Shown here piece by piece: positions 52,171 to 61,494 of a DNA stretch of 64,000 bases. Position 1 is the stretch's first letter; the number at the start of each line of letters is the position of its first letter. The notes below the pieces were generated by a model that worked only from the letters and a program-made list of their open reading frames with translations, was not told the origin of the DNA and made no database searches. Source of the DNA: Paraburkholderia ginsengiterrae (GTDB taxonomy: Bacteria; Pseudomonadota; Gammaproteobacteria; Burkholderiales; Burkholderiaceae); the NCBI RefSeq assembly GCF_001645125.1, contig NZ_LXKA01000254.1, forward strand, positions 1 to 64,000, in the 5' to 3' direction. Both the position numbers and the translations under genes were made by a program.

Positions 52171-53604
52171 ATGAAACCGATTTTTCTGAAAGTACTGGCG
52201 AGCGCCGCGTTGCTGACGCTGGCGGCGTGCGCGGTGCAACCGGCCACGCATGCCGATTTGCCGCAGACCGTAAAAACCGTCGCACCCGCGGCATGGAGCG
52301 TCGACGCACCGCAGGACAGCGTGAATGCGCGCGCGTGGTGGGACCAATTCGGCGACCCGGTGATGCATCAGCTGGTCGAATCCGTGTTGACCAGCAATCT
52401 CGACGTGCAGGCAGCGGTGGAGCGCGTCAAGCAGGCGCAGGATATCGTCACGCAGAATCACGCGGCTTTGCTGCCCGAGTTGAACGCGAGTGCAACCGCG
52501 TCCGACTCGCGTCAGAACACGCCGCCACCGCTCGGCTATGTGCGCCAGGCCGGAGCAGGTTTGACGGCAAGCTGGACGCCCGATGTATTCGGCGGTGAGC
52601 GTCTTGCCGTACTGGCCGCGCAGGCGCAAGTGTCGGGACGTCAGTCGGCCTTGAACGAGGTGCGGCTCGCGCTCGCGGCCAACACCGCAGCGGCGTATAT
52701 CGATCTGCGTTGGGCGCAATCGCAACTGCAGATTCTCAACGACAACGAGCAGATCCGCGCGCGCGCGCTGAAGCTCACGCAGGAGCGATTGCATTACGGA
52801 CTGTCGACGCAGCTCGACGTCGCTCGCGCGCAGAACCAGTTGGAAGACTTGCAGGCGTAGATTCCGCGCGTGCAGTCGGCCGTGCAGCATCAATTGAGTC
52901 TGATTGCGGTGTATTCGGGGCGTACGCCGGAGAGCGTCGACAGTTTGCTGCTGACCGCTGCGCGTGAGATTCCGGTGCCCGCACAAAGCGTGCCGCAGAC
53001 GCTGCCGTCCGAAGCGCTATTGCAGCGGCCCGACGTGCGCACGGCGTACGCCACGGTCGAACAGCGCGCGGCGGAAGTGGGTGTGTCGAATGCGCAGCGC
53101 TATCCGCAGTTCAAGCTCAATCTCGCCGATGGCCTGCTCGCTTCGTCTTACCTCGGCCTGCCGACGCTTACCGACAATCTCTTTAGCGCAGCGTTGAGCG
53201 CGACGAGTCCGATCTTCAATGCCGGCCGCATTACCGCGAATATCGACGCGAGCGAAAGCCGCATGCGCGAATCGCAACTCGGCCTGCAGCAAACCATGCT
53301 GCAGGCGTTGAAGGAAATCGAAGACAACCGCAGCGATCTGGTGAGCGGCGCGGTTCAGGTGCAGCGTCTGGGCGGTGCGCTCGATGCATCGAGCCAGGCG
53401 CTGCGTCTGTCGACCGAACTCTACAAGGGCGGCGCGTCGAGCTTCCTCGACGTGCTCGCCGCGCAGGAGGCGTATCTGCTCGACTCGGAATCGTTGAATC
53501 AGGCCAAACGTGAGCATGCGCTCTCGGCGGTCGCGTTGTACCGGTCGCTTGGCGGCGGCTGGGATGTCCCTGAAACGGCCACGGCGTTGTCAGCGAATAA
53601 CTGA
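52171..53604 (+). pseudogene. Outer-membrane efflux channel (OprM/NodT family) interrupted by an amber codon
   Basis: The frame encodes a lipoprotein signal with lipobox TLAACAV (Cys17 or nearby), the SVDAPQDSVNARAWWDQFGDP opening and both outer-membrane efflux (OEP) repeats to VALYRSLGGGW. An in-frame TAG at 52858-52860 falls after NQLEDLQA, exactly where relatives have Gln before Ile-Pro, so a CAG to TAG transition (one C to T change) explains it. The remaining 248 codons stay in frame; GTG at 52870 could restart. As written the tripartite pump has no complete outer channel, unless the codon is misread, suppressed or a sequencing error. Confidence 0.8.
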
Positions 53605-53649
53605 CCTACGGCGTGGCAAAGGCAGTGATGAACCAACTGGAGAGAAGTG

Positions 53650-54837
53650 ATGGCGAGTACACGTGAAGTAGTGATCTGCAATCCGGTGAGAACACCGGTC
53701 GGCGCATTCGGCGGATCGCTGAAAGAAGTACCGGCGACCGAACTCGGCGCCGTGGCCGTGCGTGAGACGCTCAAGCGCAGCGGTCTCGACGGGGCCGCGC
53801 TGGCGTCGGTGGTCATGGGCAATGTGATTCAGGCCGGCAACAAGATGAATCCCGCACGTCAGGCGTCGATCGGCGGCGGTGTGCCGGTGGCCGTGCCGGC
53901 GTTGACGGTCAATCGCGTGTGCGGCTCGGGTGCTCAGGCCATCGCTTCGGCAGCGCAGGAAATCCTGCTGGGTCTCGGCGATGCCGCCGTGGCAGGCGGC
54001 ATGGAGAACATGGACCGCGCGCCGTATCTGCTCGACGGCGGCCGTTGGGGCTACCGCATGGGCAACGCGCAGATTCATGACAGCCTGCTGCGCGATGGCC
54101 TCGTCGACGCGTTCTCGAACGAGCATTCCGGCTGGCATACCGAAGACCTCGTGGCGCAATTCGACCTCACGCGTGAAACGCAGGACCGTTGGGCCGCCCG
54201 CTCGCAACAGCGATTCGCGGAAGCGCAGGCGCGCGGCGATTTCGACGCCGAACTGGCCGCGGTTGAAATCGCGAGCCGCAAGGGTCCGCAGCAGTTCACG
54301 CGGGATGAACAGCCGCGCCCCGACACGACGGTGGAAACGCTGGCCAAACTGCGTCCGGCATTCCGTCCGGATGGCACGATTACCGCCGGCAATGCCCCTG
54401 GCCTGAACGCCGGCGCCGCGGCAATGCTGGTGGCCGAGCGCGGTTTCGCGGAAGCACGCGGCATCGCGCCGGCGGCGCGGCTCGTAGCCTATGGTGTCGC
54501 GGCGGTGGAACCCGGCATGTTCGGCTTGGGTCCGGTGCCCGCCGTGCAGATGGCGCTGGCGCGAGCCGGCTGGCAATTGAGCGATGTCGAGCGTTTCGAA
54601 ATCAATGAAGCGTTCGCGGCCGTGCCTCTCGCCGTTGCGCGCAGTCTCAACATCGCGGAAGAATTGATCAACGTGCAAGGCGGCGCGATTGCGCACGGCC
54701 ATCCCATCGGCGCAACGGGTGCCGTGCTGACCACGCGGCTCATCCATTCGATGCGGCGCGACGGTCTGAAGCGCGGCATCGTCACGCTGTGCATCGGCGG
54801 CGGGCAGGGGATCGCGCTGGCACTGGAAACGCTGTAA
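53650..54837 (+). CDS. Acetyl-CoA acetyltransferase (thiolase)
   Basis: This 395-residue thiolase has Cys91 (NRVCGSGAQAIASA), His351 (GAIAHGHPIGATGA) and Cys381 (TLCIGGGQGIALALETL), the complete catalytic set of a biosynthetic-type acetyl-CoA acetyltransferase. It condenses two acetyl-CoA or cleaves acetoacetyl-CoA. GGAGAGAAG precedes the ATG at 53650; a GTG at 53647 is adjacent. It follows the damaged efflux gene by 45 bp and is followed by a long hairpin, so it may form its own unit. A link to BKACE-derived acetoacetate elsewhere in the window is possible but distant. Confidence 0.92.
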   Translation: MASTREVVICNPVRTPVGAFGGSLKEVPATELGAVAVRETLKRSGLDGAALASVVMGNVIQAGNKMNPARQASIGGGVPVAVPALTVNRVCGSGAQAIASAAQEILLGLGDAAVAGGMENMDRAPYLLDGGRWGYRMGNAQIHDSLLRDGLVDAFSNEHSGWHTEDLVAQFDLTRETQDRWAARSQQRFAEAQARGDFDAELAAVEIASRKGPQQFTRDEQPRPDTTVETLAKLRPAFRPDGTITAGNAPGLNAGAAAMLVAERGFAEARGIAPAARLVAYGVAAVEPGMFGLGPVPAVQMALARAGWQLSDVERFEINEAFAAVPLAVARSLNIAEELINVQGGAIAHGHPIGATGAVLTTRLIHSMRRDGLKRGIVTLCIGGGQGIALALETL

Positions 54838-54850
54838 CTATCGGGGAAAA

Positions 54851-54895
54851 GCGGCAGGTGCATCGGCGTGCGAAATACGCCGGTGCACCTGCCGC
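54851..54895 (+). terminator. Long hairpin after the thiolase gene
   Basis: A 19-bp stem with one mismatch pairs 54851-54869 (GCGGCAGGTGCAtCGGCGT) with 54877-54895 around a 7-nt loop, 14 bp after the stop. No T-tract follows, so it may act as a weak terminator or RNA stabiliser. Confidence 0.65.
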
Positions 54896-55042
54896 ATCGT
54901 TATGGATTGAAGCGGCGCAATGCGCGGCGCATCAAACGTCGCGCATTCTCAGGTAATCGAACGCGATCTCGCATTTAAAGTTTTTCCTCCAGCATCCGTT
55001 TCGTTTAGCATCAGTACCACTTTCACAAGAACGTCACGAGAC

Positions 55043-56320
55043 ATGGCACTGATCGCACGAAACGCACTCGGTATTGCTGTCCTGCTGCTCATCGCTTTCA
55101 TCTTTTCAACCAATCGCCGCGCCATCCGCTTACGGACCGTAATCAGCGCGCTGCTGGCGCAGATCGGTATCGGCGCATTCATTCTTTTCGTGCCGGTCGG
55201 CAAGTCGATCCTCGCGGCCGCCGCGGCGGGCGTCAATGACGTGCTCGGCTACGGCAACGCGGGCATCGAGTTCCTGTTCGGCGGCCTCGTGCAGGCGAAG
55301 ATGTTCCAGGTCTTCGGCGACGGCGGATTCGTGTTCGCCGTGCGTGTGCTGCCGGCCATCATCTTCGTGACGGCGCTGATCTCCGTGCTGTACTACATCG
55401 GCGTTATGCGCTGGATCGTGATCGTGCTTGGCACGGTGTTCCAGAAGCTGCTGGGCGTGTCGAAGATCGAATCGTTTTCGGCGGTCACCACGATCTTCCT
55501 CGGTCAAAGCGAAATGCCCGCGGTGGTCAAACCGTTTACGCGCGACATGACCGGCGCAGAACTGTTCGCCGTGATGTCGAGCGGCATGGCGGCGGTGGCC
55601 GGCTCGGTGCTGGCGGGTTACGCCGGGCTCGGCGTGCGCATCGAATATCTGCTGGCTGCGTCGTTCATGGCGGTGCCGGGCGGCCTGCTGTTCGCGAAGA
55701 TCATTCACCCGACCACCGAGTCGAGCCGCGTGCATCTCGAGAACCTCAACTTCGACGAGAAGCGCCCCGCCAACGTGATCGAGGCCGCGAGTTCCGGCGC
55801 GACGGTGGGCCTGAAAATCGCCGTGATGGTCGGCGCGATGCTGATTGCGTTCGTCGGGCTGATTGCGCTGCTCAACGGGGTGGTGGGCGGTATTGGCGGC
55901 TGGTTCGGCCATCCGCAACTGTCCATGCAATCGGTGCTCGGCGTCGTGTTCGCGCCGCTCGCGTATCTGATCGGCGTGCCGTGGCACGAAGCCGCGATCG
56001 CCGGCAACTTCCTCGGGCAGAAGATCATTCTCAATGAGTTCGTCGCCTATGCGTCGCTGTCGCCGTATCTGAAAGACGCGGCGAGCGTGAGCGCGGCCGG
56101 CTTGCAGGTGCTCGATCCGCGCACCCTTGCTATCCTCTCGTTTGCATTGTGCGGCTTCGCGAATTTTGCGTCGATTGCGGTGCTGACGGGCGGCTTTAGC
56201 GCCGTCGCGCCCGAACGCCGCTCCGAGGTTGCGCGCTACGGCCTGCGTGTCGTGCTTGCAGCGACGCTCTCGAACCTGATGAGCGCCACGATTGCGGGCA
56301 TGTTCCTTACGCTGAACTGA
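55043..56320 (+). CDS. nupC: Concentrative nucleoside transporter
   Basis: This 425-residue CNT-family carrier imports nucleosides with protons or sodium. It carries family segments GYGNAGIEFLFGGLVQAKMFQVFGDGGFVFAVRVLPAI near the N-terminus and IFLGQSEMPAVVKPF, then AASFMAVPGGLLFAKIIHP. The ATG at 55043 gives the usual N-terminus; an open frame upstream is unrelated. Cytidine deaminase and a nucleoside hydrolase follow directly, so the operon imports and breaks down nucleosides. Confidence 0.92.
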   Translation: MALIARNALGIAVLLLIAFIFSTNRRAIRLRTVISALLAQIGIGAFILFVPVGKSILAAAAAGVNDVLGYGNAGIEFLFGGLVQAKMFQVFGDGGFVFAVRVLPAIIFVTALISVLYYIGVMRWIVIVLGTVFQKLLGVSKIESFSAVTTIFLGQSEMPAVVKPFTRDMTGAELFAVMSSGMAAVAGSVLAGYAGLGVRIEYLLAASFMAVPGGLLFAKIIHPTTESSRVHLENLNFDEKRPANVIEAASSGATVGLKIAVMVGAMLIAFVGLIALLNGVVGGIGGWFGHPQLSMQSVLGVVFAPLAYLIGVPWHEAAIAGNFLGQKIILNEFVAYASLSPYLKDAASVSAAGLQVLDPRTLAILSFALCGFANFASIAVLTGGFSAVAPERRSEVARYGLRVVLAATLSNLMSATIAGMFLTLN

Positions 56321-56335
56321 ATCGGGGATCGTTGT

Positions 56336-56725
56336 ATGACCATGGAACAACTGTTGGAACGCGCGGGCGTGGCGCGAGAGAAGGCCTATGCGCCGTATTC
56401 GAAATTCAAGGTCGGCGCGGCGCTGCTGACGAAAGACGGGCAGGTATTCGACGGCTGCAACGTCGAGAATGCTTCGTATGGCTTGTGCAATTGTGCGGAG
56501 CGGACGGCGTTTTTCAGCGCCATTGCCGCGGGCTACCAGCGCGACCAGTTCGCCGCGCTCGCGGTAATCGGCGATACGGACGGCCCGATTGCACCGTGCG
56601 GCGCGTGCCGCCAGGTGATCATCGAACTGGGCGGCCCCGATTTGCCGATTCGCCTCGGCAATCTGCATGGCGCGACGCGCGACACCACCGCGCGTGAACA
56701 ACTGCCGGACGCGTTCTACCTATGA
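56336..56725 (+). CDS. cdd: Cytidine deaminase
   Basis: This 129-residue protein has the tetrameric cytidine deaminase length and zinc site: Cys53, Glu55 (CNCAERTAFFS), Cys88 and Cys91 (PCGACRQVIIE). The substrate block FDGCNVENASYGL is intact. It converts cytidine and deoxycytidine to uridine forms, feeding the nucleoside hydrolase. It follows nupC by 15 bp and overlaps the hydrolase start by four bases. Confidence 0.95.
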   Translation: MTMEQLLERAGVAREKAYAPYSKFKVGAALLTKDGQVFDGCNVENASYGLCNCAERTAFFSAIAAGYQRDQFAALAVIGDTDGPIAPCGACRQVIIELGGPDLPIRLGNLHGATRDTTAREQLPDAFYL

Positions 56726-57687
56726 GCAAGCACAAGGTCATTTACGACACCGATCCCGGTGTGGACGATGCCATGGCGCTGGTTTTCCAGACACTGCATC
56801 CGGATATCGAACTGCTGGGTGTAACCAGCGTATTCGGCAACGCAACCATCGAGACGACCACGCGCAACGCGCGCTATCTGGCCGGACGGTTCACCGCGGG
56901 CGTGCCGGTCGCTCAGGGCGCGGCCGCGCCGCTCAAACGCGCCGCGCCCGAGCCGCTCGCGTGGATTCACGGCGACAACGGGCTCGGCAATATCGCGTTG
57001 GATATCACGGAGCAGGCCGCGCTCGACCCGCGCCCCGCCCACCGCTTTATCGTCGACACGGTGCGCGCGCATCCCGGCGAAGTCACGCTGATCGCAGTGG
57101 GGCCGCTCACGAACCTCGCTCTCGCGCTCGCCGAGGATCCGCAGATTGCTGCGCTCGTCAAACAGGTGGTGCTCATGGGCGGCGCGTTCGGCACGGACGG
57201 TGTGCTCGGCAACGTCACGCCCGCGGCGGAGGCTAACATTCTGTGCGACCCGGATGCGGCCGATATCGTGTTCGGCGCGGCCTGGCCGGTCGTGATCGTC
57301 GGTCTCGACGTCACGCAACGCACCATCATGAGCCGCGACTATATGGCAACGCTGCGGGATCGCGGCGGCGCGGCAGGCCGGTTCGTGTGGGACGTCTCGC
57401 GCCACTACGAGGCTTTTCACGAGCAAAGCGCGCAGCTTGCGGGTATCTACGTGCACGATTCGTCGGCGGTTGCCTATGTGCTCGCACCGCATCTCTTTAC
57501 GACCCGCAGCGGCCCCGTGCGCGTGCTGACCGACGGAATCGCGGTGGGCCAAACCATTCAGAAGCCATCGGACATGCCCGTGCCCGCGCCGGACTGGGAT
57601 AGCCGGCCCGAATGCAAAGTCTGTCTGGACGTGGACGTGCCGGGCATGCTCGCGCTCTACGAGCACACTATCTGCGGCACGCTTTGA
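56722..57687 (+). CDS. Inosine-uridine-preferring nucleoside hydrolase
   Basis: This 321-residue enzyme has the calcium-binding motif DTDPGVDDAMAL at residues 9-20, the HGDNGLGNI block near residue 82 and LVLMGGAFG-like VVLMGGAFGTDGVL near 158. It splits nucleosides to ribose and base in the cytosol. Its ATG overlaps the cdd stop (ATGA), so the pair is coupled. Together with NupC and Cdd it completes uptake, deamination and hydrolysis of cytidine and other nucleosides. Confidence 0.92.
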   Translation: MSKHKVIYDTDPGVDDAMALVFQTLHPDIELLGVTSVFGNATIETTTRNARYLAGRFTAGVPVAQGAAAPLKRAAPEPLAWIHGDNGLGNIALDITEQAALDPRPAHRFIVDTVRAHPGEVTLIAVGPLTNLALALAEDPQIAALVKQVVLMGGAFGTDGVLGNVTPAAEANILCDPDAADIVFGAAWPVVIVGLDVTQRTIMSRDYMATLRDRGGAAGRFVWDVSRHYEAFHEQSAQLAGIYVHDSSAVAYVLAPHLFTTRSGPVRVLTDGIAVGQTIQKPSDMPVPAPDWDSRPECKVCLDVDVPGMLALYEHTICGTL

Positions 57688-57920
57688 AAGACCTGGCGCC
57701 GCCCACGCGTTAAGCTCGCTGAAACGCTAAGGCGGCCGCCATGGCACGCGAATTGATCTGACGTATATGGCGCTGCATTGCAGCACACCGGTTCTGTCAT
57801 CGTGGCCGGTGCCGATCTTCAATCTTTGCTACATTTCTCCACAAGTACTGTCTATGCGTTCCCTGAAGCTCCTGCTCATGGACGCGGCGCGTGTGAACGA
57901 AATCTATCAAGAGGCCAAAG

Positions 57921-58856
57921 ATGCGAATTCTAGTAGTGGGGGCAGGCGCCGTGGGCGGCTACTTCGGCGGGCGTCTCGCAGCGGTGGATCAGGACGTGAC
58001 CTTCCTTGTGCGCCCTGGCCGTGCGGAAAAGCTTCGGCGTGACGGGCTGGTCGTTAGCAGTGTGCGGGGCGACCTCACGCTGCACGACCCCAAAACGATA
58101 CTCGCCGGTGTCAACGCGGAGCCGTTCGATCTGGTGCTGCTGAGCTGCAAAGCCTACAGCCTCGATGACGCCATCGACTCCTTCGCGCCGCTCGTCGGCG
58201 AGTCGACGACGATTCTGCCGCTGCTTAACGGCATGGGCCATATGGACGTGCTCACGAGCAAGTTCGGCGCGGCGCGCGTGCTCGGCGGGCAATGCGTGAT
58301 CGCCGCCACGCTCGACGCCGGGCAACGCATCGTGCATCTGAACGACTCGCATACGATCACCTTCGGCGAAACGGCCGGCGGCGTGTCGGAACGTGTGCAG
58401 GCGATCGAGGAGGCGATGGCCGGCGCGAACTTCGACGCGGTGGTCAGCGACAACATTCTGCTGCGCATGTGGGAGAAGTGGGTGTTCCTGGCCACATTGG
58501 CGGCCGGTACCTGCTTGATGCGCGGTTCGGTCGGCGATATTCTGGCTGCGCCGGACGGCAAACGCGTGATCGAAAATCTGCTGGGCGAGTGCCGCGCGGT
58601 GGCCGAGCACAACGGCTTCACCATGGGGCCTGATTTCGACGCGCGCGCCACGCAGACGCTGTTGACGCCTTCGCCGCTCACCGCGTCGATGCTGCGGGAT
58701 GTGGAAAACCACTCGCATACCGAGGCGGACCACATTTTCGGCGATCTGATTGCACGTGGCGGCGATGCGCAAAAGGGCGAGCACGGCTTGTCGCTGCTGC
58801 GCATTGCCTATAGCCATCTGAAGACGTATGAAGCGAGGCAGACCCGCACGTCCTGA
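57921..58856 (+). CDS. Ketopantoate reductase family protein (ApbA/PanE)
   Basis: This 311-residue NADPH-dependent reductase has the dinucleotide motif VVGAGAVGGYFGGRLA at residues 6-20, catalytic Lys77 in LLSCKAYSLDDAI, and the C-terminal block TPSPLTASMLRDVENHSHTEADHIFGDLI. PanE reduces ketopantoate for pantothenate synthesis, but the family has many paralogues reducing other 2-oxo acids, and no pan gene is nearby. AGAGG precedes the ATG. Confidence 0.88.
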   Translation: MRILVVGAGAVGGYFGGRLAAVDQDVTFLVRPGRAEKLRRDGLVVSSVRGDLTLHDPKTILAGVNAEPFDLVLLSCKAYSLDDAIDSFAPLVGESTTILPLLNGMGHMDVLTSKFGAARVLGGQCVIAATLDAGQRIVHLNDSHTITFGETAGGVSERVQAIEEAMAGANFDAVVSDNILLRMWEKWVFLATLAAGTCLMRGSVGDILAAPDGKRVIENLLGECRAVAEHNGFTMGPDFDARATQTLLTPSPLTASMLRDVENHSHTEADHIFGDLIARGGDAQKGEHGLSLLRIAYSHLKTYEARQTRTS

Positions 58857-58891
58857 GCGAGGCTACGGCAGGCGCTGGGTCGAAGCAGGCC

Positions 58892-58914
58892 TGTCATGAC
58901 AGCCTAACGTTAGG
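58892..58914 (+). promoter_or_regulatory. Two perfect palindromes at the ribosome site of the next gene
   Basis: TGTCATGACA (58892-58901) and CCTAACGTTAGG (58903-58914) are adjacent perfect palindromes. The second overlaps the ribosome site TTAGGAGGTGA of the small membrane protein gene at 58924. The first can extend to GGC...GCC with mismatch. They may bind a repressor or form a translational switch. Confidence 0.45.
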
Positions 58915-58923
58915 AGGTGAAGC

Positions 58924-59223
58924 ATGCCGAGTCCAACCGGGTCGGTGGTCGCGATTAGTGGCGCCTCGGCAACGATCTTCTCGATCGGCATTGTCTTTCT
59001 CGGCTACTGGGGCTTGTATGAGCCGACGAAATGGCGCGTCTCCGACATCTTCGTTTTTGGATTCGCGCTGTTCGGCTTCGCCTGCCTCGGGCTTGTGCCA
59101 TGGATGGCGACAAGTTCCGTCGAGCCGGAAAACAGCGACGCCGGCATTCGCCGGGCGCGCCGTCTGTTTCTCGCCGGCGCGCCGGCGATCTGGCTGGCGG
59201 TGGCAATTTCCGTGATCTTCTGA
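58924..59223 (+). CDS. Small membrane protein
   Basis: This 99-residue protein has about three hydrophobic helices: residues 9-30 (VAISGASATIFSIGIVFLGYW), 42-62 (IFVFGFALFGFACLGLVPWMA) and 80-98 (RLFLAGAPAIWLAVAISVI). The loop EPENSDAGIRRAR is polar. A strong site AGGAGGTGA precedes the ATG, overlapping a palindrome, and a perfect terminator hairpin follows immediately. I do not recognise a family. Confidence 0.75.
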   Translation: MPSPTGSVVAISGASATIFSIGIVFLGYWGLYEPTKWRVSDIFVFGFALFGFACLGLVPWMATSSVEPENSDAGIRRARRLFLAGAPAIWLAVAISVIF

Positions 59224-59227
59224 AACG

Positions 59228-59257
59228 ACACGCGCCTTGCGGCAGCAAGGCGCGTGT
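59228..59257. terminator. Bidirectional terminator
   Basis: A perfect 13-bp stem, ACACGCGCCTTGC with its complement, surrounds GGCA (59228-59257), 5 bp after the small membrane protein stop and 22 bp from the convergent binding-protein gene end. It should end transcription from both sides. Confidence 0.75.
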
Positions 59258-59278
59258 TGACGTGGACGTGATCGGCGC

Positions 59279-60325
59279 TTAGCGCTCGATCTGCTGGTTC
59301 CAGCGCGTGTCCCATTGCGCGCGGTGTGCGTTGATCGTATCCCAATCCACCACGGTCACCTTGCGTACCAGATCGTCGACATTGCCGAGACTTTGCTGCA
59401 TCGGCGGCGTCATCTTCGCGAGCCGGTTGGTCGGAATCTGCCGGCCGGCCTCGGCGGCTTTGGTCTGCGCCGGCGCGGACAGCAGGAACTGCGCGAGTTT
59501 CTGCGCCAGTTGCGGATCGGGGTTGTTGTTGACCACGCACAGATCGACCAGCAGCAGCACCGGACCTTCCTTCGGATTCACATAGCCGACAGGAATGCCC
59601 TTGTCGGCCAGATCGCCCACGGCGGTCGGCGTCAGCGGGAACAGGCCCGCCTCGCCGGTCTGGACCATTTCGGAAATCTTCGCCGAATTCGGCACGTACT
59701 CGACCACATTCGGCCCCACTGTGCTGGCCCATTTCGTGAAGCCCGGCTCGACGTTCTGCTCGCTGCCGCCCATCAAGCGGTTGATCGCGAGAAAGCCGTG
59801 CAGGCCGAAGGTGCTGCTCGATGCCGACTGGAACACCACTTTGCCCTTGTACTTGGGATCGGCGAAATCCATCCACGAGGTCGGCGGCGCCCAGCCTTTT
59901 TCAGCGAACAGCTTCTTGTTGTAAGCGATCCCGGTCATGCCGAGCTGCACGCCCGCGCCCATATCATCCTTCATGCGCGCGAACGGATAGAGTTCCTTGA
60001 GCACCGGCGAGTCATCGAGCTTCTTGCACACACCCATGCTGACCGCGCGCGCCATCACGCCGTCGTCGAGAAACACCACGTGAATCTGCGGACTGGCCTT
60101 GTTGGCGAGCAGCTTGGCGAGAATGTCCGACGACGTGCCCGGCACCACCACCACCTTCACGTTGTTGGCTTTCTCGAAGTCAGGCAGCACCTGACTCGTA
60201 TAGGCCTTTTCCATCGGACCGCCATTCATGCCGATATAGATGGTTTTCGTTTGCGACCATGCCGGCGCGGCCGCCCCGAATGCACACAATGCGGCGAGCG
60301 CCGCGAACGTCTTGAACAGTTTCAT
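59279..60325 (-). CDS. ABC transporter periplasmic substrate-binding protein (polyamine/opine type)
   Basis: This 348-residue family-1-like binding protein has a Sec signal (MKLFKTFAALAALCAFGAAAPAWS, residue 24 cleavage) and the mature pattern TKTIYIGMNGGPMEKAYTSQVLPDFEKANNVKVVVVPG typical of the PotD/spermidine-putrescine group. FDE context is given by the permease at the other end of the operon. It is last of five genes on this strand, so binding protein and permease flank the dehydrogenase genes. The ligand is probably an amino-acid derivative or opine (inference). Confidence 0.88.
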   Translation of the reverse strand: MKLFKTFAALAALCAFGAAAPAWSQTKTIYIGMNGGPMEKAYTSQVLPDFEKANNVKVVVVPGTSSDILAKLLANKASPQIHVVFLDDGVMARAVSMGVCKKLDDSPVLKELYPFARMKDDMGAGVQLGMTGIAYNKKLFAEKGWAPPTSWMDFADPKYKGKVVFQSASSSTFGLHGFLAINRLMGGSEQNVEPGFTKWASTVGPNVVEYVPNSAKISEMVQTGEAGLFPLTPTAVGDLADKGIPVGYVNPKEGPVLLLVDLCVVNNNPDPQLAQKLAQFLLSAPAQTKAAEAGRQIPTNRLAKMTPPMQQSLGNVDDLVRKVTVVDWDTINAHRAQWDTRWNQQIER

Positions 60326-60366
60326 TGCAGGTCTCCTGAGTATCACTAAATAGCGGATTACGCGAG

Positions 60367-61494
60367 CTAGGCGAACGATCGGGCCGCAACAGCGGCAAAG
60401 CGGCTAATCGAAAAGGCATCGAGTGGCGTGGCGGTGGTGCCGTCCGCGACGAGATCGGCAAGAACTTCGCCGACGCCCGGCGCGAGCAGAAAGCCGCCAC
60501 CTGAAAAACCGAATGCATGCAACAGACGCGGCACGGTCCGGCTCGCGCCGATGACCGGGTTGTTGTCGGGCGTCTCGCCTTCCACGCCGCTCCACGTGCG
60601 GATCAGCAGCGCCTCGCGCAACGCGGGGAGCAGCGCGCACGCGTCGCGCATCACGGCGCGCGTGGTTTCTGTCGACGGCTGGCCGTATTCGCCGTCGCCG
60701 TGTCCGCGTCCACCGCCGATTACGCAATTGCCGCGCGCCACCTGCCGCGCGTAGATGCCGCCGCCGTAGACGCCGAGGTTGTGCGTGATGAACAGCGGCA
60801 GGGGTTCGGTGACCCACATGTTCGGGTAGATCGGTTTCATCGGCACGGTCTCGCCGAAGTAGCCGGCCACGGTATTCGCCCACGCGCCGGCGGAATTGAT
60901 CAGCCAGTCCGCGCTGATGCGCGTGTCGCCGGCGCGCAACTGGAAGCGCGTGCCGTCGTGATGAATGTCGGTCAGCTCGGTTTGTTCGCGCACGTCGGCG
61001 CCCGCGGCGCGCGCGGCACGCGCGAACGCCGGCGACACCAGACGCGGATTCGCATGACCATCCGTCGCGCACAGCGAGCCGCCGACCGCCGCTGCGCCGA
61101 GCCACGGGTAGCGCTCGCGGAACGCCGCGCCGCTGATCAGTTGCGCGTGCACGCCATGGTCACGCGCCATCTCGGCCCATGTTTGCAGCGCGGCCAGATC
61201 GCTTTCGCTGCGGGCGAGGCGTAAATGGCCCGACATCGTGAATTCGCCGTCGATGCCGATCAACTCCGGCAAGCGGTCCCAGACACGTCGCGCGCGGACC
61301 GCTAGCGGCATCTGTTCGACGGGGCGTCCCTGGCAGCGCACGCCACCGTAGTTGACGCCGCTCGCCTGCGCGCCGCAATAGCGCCGCTCGAACAGACCCA
61401 CGCGCAGGCCGCGCCGGGCCAGCGCCAAAGCGGCCGATGAGCCGACCAGGCCGCCGCCCGCAATCGCGACGTCGTAGTGGAGCGTGTCACTCAT
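60367..61494 (-). CDS. FAD-dependent D-amino-acid/opine dehydrogenase subunit (HcnC/OoxB-like)
   Basis: This 375-residue DAO-family flavoprotein has the Rossmann motif HYDVAIAGGGLVGSSAALALARRG at about residues 6-28 and a C-terminal FSGGGFLLAPGVGEVLADLV. It matches the beta subunit of heterotrimeric dehydrogenases: HcnC (hydrogen cyanide synthase), OoxB (opine oxidase) and hydroxyproline/glycine-type relatives. Its start overlaps the stop of the FAD/NAD subunit by eight bases, so the subunits are coupled. Substrate is unknown. Confidence 0.85.
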   Translation of the reverse strand: MSDTLHYDVAIAGGGLVGSSAALALARRGLRVGLFERRYCGAQASGVNYGGVRCQGRPVEQMPLAVRARRVWDRLPELIGIDGEFTMSGHLRLARSESDLAALQTWAEMARDHGVHAQLISGAAFRERYPWLGAAAVGGSLCATDGHANPRLVSPAFARAARAAGADVREQTELTDIHHDGTRFQLRAGDTRISADWLINSAGAWANTVAGYFGETVPMKPIYPNMWVTEPLPLFITHNLGVYGGGIYARQVARGNCVIGGGRGHGDGEYGQPSTETTRAVMRDACALLPALREALLIRTWSGVEGETPDNNPVIGASRTVPRLLHAFGFSGGGFLLAPGVGEVLADLVADGTTATPLDAFSISRFAAVAARSFA

